DNA from: Bacteroidales bacterium UBA5206
GTDB taxonomy: Bacteria > Bacteroidota > Bacteroidia > Bacteroidales > Tenuifilaceae
Direction of reading: 5' to 3'
NCBI GenBank assembly: GCA_002412705.1
Contig: DHVO01000261.1
Span: 1 to 10,358 of the forward strand
DNA: 10,358 bases
Part shown: positions 6,729 through 10,358 of the stretch, one piece after another
Numbering within the stretch: position 1 is the stretch's first letter
Layout of the letters: each line of letters starts with the position of its first letter
Notes under the pieces: model-generated
What the model saw: the letters and a program-made list of their open reading frames with translations, nothing else
Databases searched by the model: none
Told to the model about the DNA's origin: nothing
Made by a program: the position numbers and the translations under genes

Positions 6729-6791
6729 AACTTTGAATTTCTTGGGGATAAAAGTACAAAAAAACCAAAACAGATTACACCACGAGCAAAG

Positions 6792-7766
6792 TTAGTACCT
6801 CACCCTTACAGAATTTTCTGCCGTAGAAAGACTTACCATGCGATCGTACTCCTCTTCGGTGATGTCGTTAAAGAAGTTAAGCGGATCTACAGGTTTTCCC
6901 CTGTGTAGAACCTCATAATGCAAGTGTGGACCAGTGCTTCTACCGGTATTACCAAGGGTTGCAATAATTTGCCCCCTAGTTACTTTTTGCCCCTCCTTTA
7001 CACTAATCTTATGAAGGTGGGCATATCGGGTTTTATATCCAAAACCGTGATCTACAACTATCTGGTTACCATAACCAAAGAATGAATACCCACACTCTAC
7101 TACAACACCATCGCCAGTTGAGTATATGGGTGCTCCAATTGGTCCAGAAAAATCTATTCCGTGGTGGTACTTAATAGACCTATTAAATGGGTCGCGGCGA
7201 TACCCAAAGAAATCGGAAATACGAACCAAGTCCTTAACCGAAACTGGCTGAATGGCCGGCATACACTGGATAATCCGTTCCTTGTTTTTGGCTAGGTCTA
7301 TAACCTCGTCAAATGATTTCGACTGGATGTACACTTTCCATGTTAGCTGGTCCAGCATCTTTGCCGTATTAATAAGCAAATCGCTGTTGCGAAGCCCTTC
7401 GAACTTAGCATAACGATTACTACCTCCAAAACCACCTTCACGCAGCGACATTGGAATTGAATCCACCTCAAAAATGGCTCTATAAATAATGTTGTCGCGT
7501 TGCTCAATATCGCTAACCAACGAATTGGTATGCTCTAACTTCTTTTGTAACAGCTCCAACTTCACTAAATACTCTGAGCTTTCGCGTTTAAGGATTTTCT
7601 CCTTGGGGGTATCAAAGAAAAATGAGTAGGCTAGAATTAAAACAGCCGAAACAACTAAACTTAAACCAAAATGAATTAATACTTTTGCAATTCTTTTACT
7701 TAAAGAAATTGCAACAACATCAAATTTGAGGGTCTGCGGGTTAAATTTGTACTTAACTTTGGCCAT
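6792..7766 (-). CDS. M23 family metallopeptidase A (membrane-anchored, LytM type)
   Basis: This is a 324-residue paralogue of the next gene downstream. The N-terminal KYKFNPQTL (5-13) is followed by a transmembrane helix at about 31-51 and FFDTP. A coiled coil (about 58-95) comes next, then the linker segment AIQPVSVKDL (171-180) and the LytM domain. Zinc and catalytic residues are complete: H201 and D205 (HHGID), H250 (YAHLH), and H281/H283 (HLHYE). It is a predicted peptidoglycan endopeptidase on the periplasmic face of the inner membrane. Hand alignment without gaps gives 154 identities in the first 300 positions to peptidase B; the last 24 residues differ more. It is the first gene of the minus-strand cluster, with a consensus promoter about 54 nt upstream and a weak AGGA about 9 nt before the ATG. 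M23 genes next to alaS are frequent in Bacteroidota. Confidence 0.94.
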   Translation of the reverse strand: MAKVKYKFNPQTLKFDVVAISLSKRIAKVLIHFGLSLVVSAVLILAYSFFFDTPKEKILKRESSEYLVKLELLQKKLEHTNSLVSDIEQRDNIIYRAIFEVDSIPMSLREGGFGGSNRYAKFEGLRNSDLLINTAKMLDQLTWKVYIQSKSFDEVIDLAKNKERIIQCMPAIQPVSVKDLVRISDFFGYRRDPFNRSIKYHHGIDFSGPIGAPIYSTGDGVVVECGYSFFGYGNQIVVDHGFGYKTRYAHLHKISVKEGQKVTRGQIIATLGNTGRSTGPHLHYEVLHRGKPVDPLNFFNDITEEEYDRMVSLSTAENSVRVRY

Positions 7767-7819
7767 TGATTTGGTCCTAATATTCTGGTTTTTAAGGATT
7801 CTATTTTGACGAACGGCAA

Positions 7820-7850
7820 CAAATCTAACGCAAATATTTATTTTTGCAAA
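7820..7850 (-). promoter_or_regulatory. Consensus Bacteroidota promoter for the M23-led minus-strand cluster
   Basis: On the minus strand TTTG (7850-7847) is followed by exactly 19 nt and TAGATTTG (7827-7820). This is a complete match to the Bacteroidota sigma-ABfr consensus TTTG-N19-TAnnTTTG. Transcription would begin near 7813, giving a leader of about 46 nt before the M23 A start at 7766. The region also separates the cluster from the divergent alaS. Confidence 0.75.
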
Positions 7851-7852
7851 GG

Positions 7853-7882
7853 TTTTAATGTTTTTTTAAGTAGTAAAATTTG
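7853..7882 (+). promoter_or_regulatory. Possible alaS promoter (weak match)
   Basis: TTTT at 7853-7856 is followed after 18 nt by AAAATTTG at 7875-7882, a partial match to TTTG/TAnnTTTG. Transcription would begin near 7889 with a leader of about 31 nt. The leader is AT-rich and has no Shine-Dalgarno sequence and no T-box-like structure that I can recognise. The 153-nt gap between alaS and the M23 gene must contain this promoter, but the exact site is uncertain. Confidence 0.25.
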
Positions 7883-7919
7883 AAGTAAGTAGTGGTAACG
7901 AATTAAATAATAGATTTTT

Positions 7920-10358
7920 ATGAGGTCTGCTGAAATTAGACAAGCCTTTCTGGATTTTTTTAAAAGCAAAAATCACCAAATTGTTCCTTCTGCCCCAATG
8001 GTGGTGAAAAACGATCCTACCCTTATGTTTACCAATGCGGGGATGAATCAGTTCAAAGATATTTTCCTTGGAAACACCCAGGGTAAGTACCCCAGAGTAG
8101 CTGATACCCAGAAATGTTTGCGCGTTTCTGGTAAGCACAACGATTTAGAGGAGGTTGGTCACGATACCTACCACCACACCATGTTTGAGATGCTTGGTAA
8201 CTGGTCGTTTGGCGACTACTTTAAGCAGGAGGCCATTGACTGGGCTTGGGAATTCCTTGTTGACGTGCTAAAAATTAACCCCGAGCTTTTATATGCTACC
8301 GTTTTTGAGGGAAGCAGCGACGATGGTTTAGATATGGACAAGGAGGCGTTTGACCTTTGGAAAAAGCACCTACCCGAGGATAGAATCCTTATGGGCTCCA
8401 AAAAGGACAACTTTTGGGAGATGGGCGATTCGGGCCCTTGCGGACCATGCTCCGAAATCCACATCGACCTTAGAAGTGCCGATGAGAAGGCAAAAGTATC
8501 AGGTCGCGAAATGGTAAATACTGGCCATCCACAAGTGGTGGAAATTTGGAACCTTGTATTTATTCAGTTCAACCGTAAGGCCAGCGGCGAGCTTGAATCG
8601 CTACCTGCAAAGCATGTTGACACAGGTATGGGCTTTGAGCGCCTTTGCATGGCAATGCAAGGCAAGCAGAGCAACTACGATACCGATGTGTTCCAGCCAA
8701 TTATTGGCAGAATATCGCAAATGAGCGGCATTGCTTACGGTAAGGATAAGCAAAGCGATGTTGCCATGCGCGTAATTGCCGACCACCTACGTGCCGTATC
8801 GTTCTCCATTGCCGATGGACAGCTACCATCAAACGTTAAGGCTGGTTACGTAATTCGCCGAATACTAAGACGTGCGGTACGTTACGGATACACCTTCCTT
8901 AACTTTAGAGAACCTTTCATTAACCAATTGGTACCAACGCTTGCTGCCGAGATGGGGATGTTCTTCCCTGAGCTAAACTCGCAGCGCGAGCTTATAATGA
9001 AGGTTATTGCCGAAGAGGAGCTAAGCTTCCTTAGAACCCTTGAAACGGGTATCCGCCTTCTTGATGGCAAAATTGAACAGGCACGCAACGAGCACAAAAC
9101 AGAAATATCTGGTAAGGATGCATTCATCCTATACGATACATACGGCTTCCCATTAGACCTAACCGAACTAATACTTCGCGAGCAGAACCTAGGCGTTAAC
9201 CGCCCCGAGTTTGAAAAGGAGATGGCAGCCCAAAAAGAACGCTCACGCGCCGATGCAGCAGTTGAAACCCTTGACTGGGAAGAGCTGTTCCGCATTGATG
9301 ATGTAGAGTTTGTTGGCTACGACACCCTTGAGGCTGGTGTTAAAATTGCCCGCCTACGCACCGTTAAGGCAAAGGGAAAAGAGCAGTACCACTTGGTATT
9401 TGACAAAACCCCATTCTATGCCGAATCGGGAGGGCAGGTTGGCGATACCGGAACCATTACCAATGGCACCGAGGTTATTACCATAATCAACACCTTTAAG
9501 GAGAATAACCTTATTATTCACCTTGCCGATAAGCTTCCTAGCAACCCAAAAGCTGAGTTTACCGCAAAAGTTGATGTTGATAAAAGATTAAGCACCGCCA
9601 ACAACCACTCGGCCACCCACCTAATTCACCATGCGCTAAGGAATATACTTGGCAAGCACGTGGAGCAAAAGGGTTCATTGGTAACCCCAGATTACCTACG
9701 ATTCGACTTCTCGCACTTCCAAAAGATGACCGATGAGGAGATTAGAACCGTTGAGCGCTTGGTTAATGCCGAGATTCGCAAAAACATTACCCTAGATGAG
9801 CATAGGGATATTGCCATTGAGCATGCACAAGGAATGGGTGCAATGGCTCTGTTTGGCGAAAAGTACGGTGATACCGTTCGCGTTATCCGCTTTGGCGAGT
9901 CCGTTGAGCTTTGCGGTGGAACCCACGTAAGCGCAACCGGTAACATTGGGCTTTGCAAAATAGTATCGGAAGGAGCAATATCAGCAGGGATACGCCGTAT
10001 TGAGGCAATTACAGGCGTTAAGGCCGAGGAGTACCTATACGAGCAAGTTGATACCATTAAGGAAATCCGCGCAGCGCTTGGCACCACAGGCAACCTAATT
10101 CAAGGCGTTGTTAAGCTACACGAGGAGAGCGCATCGCTAAGAAAAGAGGTTGAGCTGCTGATGAGGGAAAAAGCCCTTTCGCTAAAAGGCGACCTAAAGG
10201 CAAAGGTTGTTAGCAACAATGGCATAAACACCATTGCAGCAACCGTTGATATCCAAAACCCTGATGCTATTAAGGATTTGGCGTTCCAGCTAAGGAATGA
10301 GGTTGAGAACCTATTTATGGTACTTGGAACCGTTAGCGGTGATAAGGCAATGATATCT
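7920..10358 (+). CDS. alaS: Alanyl-tRNA synthetase (C-terminus beyond window)
   Basis: The ATG at 7920 opens a frame that continues to the window edge, giving 813 whole codons with no stop. The class II aminoacylation domain comes first: RSAEIRQAFLDFFKSKNHQ (2-20), then the motif region ADTQKCLRVSGKHNDLEEVG (about 58-77), GDSGPCGPCSEIH, and HVDTGMGFER (232-241). The editing and zinc region follows with HSATH (H563, H567) and CGGTHV (C665, H669), matching E. coli H564, H568, C666 and H670 almost exactly. The start of the C-Ala domain is visible at the end (GDKAMIS). The enzyme charges tRNA-Ala and clears mischarged Ser- and Gly-tRNA. About 60 residues should lie past the window. The frame is intact and all key residues are present. 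It is divergent from the M23-led cluster. Confidence 0.97.
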   Translation, partial: MRSAEIRQAFLDFFKSKNHQIVPSAPMVVKNDPTLMFTNAGMNQFKDIFLGNTQGKYPRVADTQKCLRVSGKHNDLEEVGHDTYHHTMFEMLGNWSFGDYFKQEAIDWAWEFLVDVLKINPELLYATVFEGSSDDGLDMDKEAFDLWKKHLPEDRILMGSKKDNFWEMGDSGPCGPCSEIHIDLRSADEKAKVSGREMVNTGHPQVVEIWNLVFIQFNRKASGELESLPAKHVDTGMGFERLCMAMQGKQSNYDTDVFQPIIGRISQMSGIAYGKDKQSDVAMRVIADHLRAVSFSIADGQLPSNVKAGYVIRRILRRAVRYGYTFLNFREPFINQLVPTLAAEMGMFFPELNSQRELIMKVIAEEELSFLRTLETGIRLLDGKIEQARNEHKTEISGKDAFILYDTYGFPLDLTELILREQNLGVNRPEFEKEMAAQKERSRADAAVETLDWEELFRIDDVEFVGYDTLEAGVKIARLRTVKAKGKEQYHLVFDKTPFYAESGGQVGDTGTITNGTEVITIINTFKENNLIIHLADKLPSNPKAEFTAKVDVDKRLSTANNHSATHLIHHALRNILGKHVEQKGSLVTPDYLRFDFSHFQKMTDEEIRTVERLVNAEIRKNITLDEHRDIAIEHAQGMGAMALFGEKYGDTVRVIRFGESVELCGGTHVSATGNIGLCKIVSEGAISAGIRRIEAITGVKAEEYLYEQVDTIKEIRAALGTTGNLIQGVVKLHEESASLRKEVELLMREKALSLKGDLKAKVVSNNGINTIAATVDIQNPDAIKDLAFQLRNEVENLFMVLGTVSGDKAMIS

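Noticed and set aside
6729..6791. Possible internal promoter between the two M23 genes (TACTTTTA on the minus strand)
   Set aside because: No TTTG lies at suitable spacing upstream (candidates at 9 and 30 nt), so it is too weak to list; no terminator hairpin is present either.
8882..9295. Serine- and arginine-rich minus-strand open frame of 137 codons
   Set aside because: It lies antisense within alaS, whose frame is intact with all motifs; the composition is that of a shadow frame.
9692..10093. Minus-strand open frame of 133 codons near the right edge
   Set aside because: It is antisense to the alaS zinc/editing region and has no recognisable domain or leader.

Overview
This window reads as ordinary chromosomal DNA from a member of the Bacteroidota, probably Bacteroidales-like. 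The signs are a TTTG-N19-TAnnTTTG promoter of the Bacteroidota sigma-ABfr type, mostly AT-rich leaders with weak or no Shine-Dalgarno sequence, and a lipoprotein-type LemA followed by TPM-domain proteins. The genus cannot be fixed from the sequence alone. I see no phage, IS element, CRISPR array, rRNA or tRNA.

Layout. At the left edge are the first codons of a minus-strand exported protein. A gene-free stretch of about 460 bp follows, then a plus-strand trio: lemA (lipoprotein), a small cytosolic TPM-domain protein, and a secreted, membrane-anchored TPM protein with a glycine-rich tail. An intercistronic hairpin lies after lemA. A strong bidirectional terminator separates the trio from a six-gene minus-strand cluster. 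In transcription order (right to left) that cluster is: M23 peptidase A, M23 peptidase B (a tandem paralogue), a CapA-like exported metallophosphatase-fold protein, a MerR-type regulator, a Nif3-like metalloprotein, and a coiled-coil/C4 zinc-ribbon protein. Five of its genes lie within 10 nt of, or overlap, the next one. Only the gap between the two M23 genes is larger (63 nt). The cluster starts at a promoter matching the Bacteroidota consensus exactly. Divergent from it, alaS (alanyl-tRNA synthetase) runs off the right edge with 813 codons present.

How the genes may work together. The minus-strand cluster mixes cell-envelope functions (two membrane-tethered LytM-type endopeptidases and an exported CapA-like protein) with a regulator and the conserved Nif3/zinc-ribbon pair. 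A shared transcript is inferred from spacing, strand and the single strong promoter and terminator. The LemA/TPM trio is a common association of uncertain function, probably connected with the envelope. I found no clearly undescribed system. The most interesting points are the M23 tandem duplication with its conserved cytoplasmic N-terminal motif, the helically spaced TTTGCAC repeats before lemA, and the lemA-TPM hairpin.
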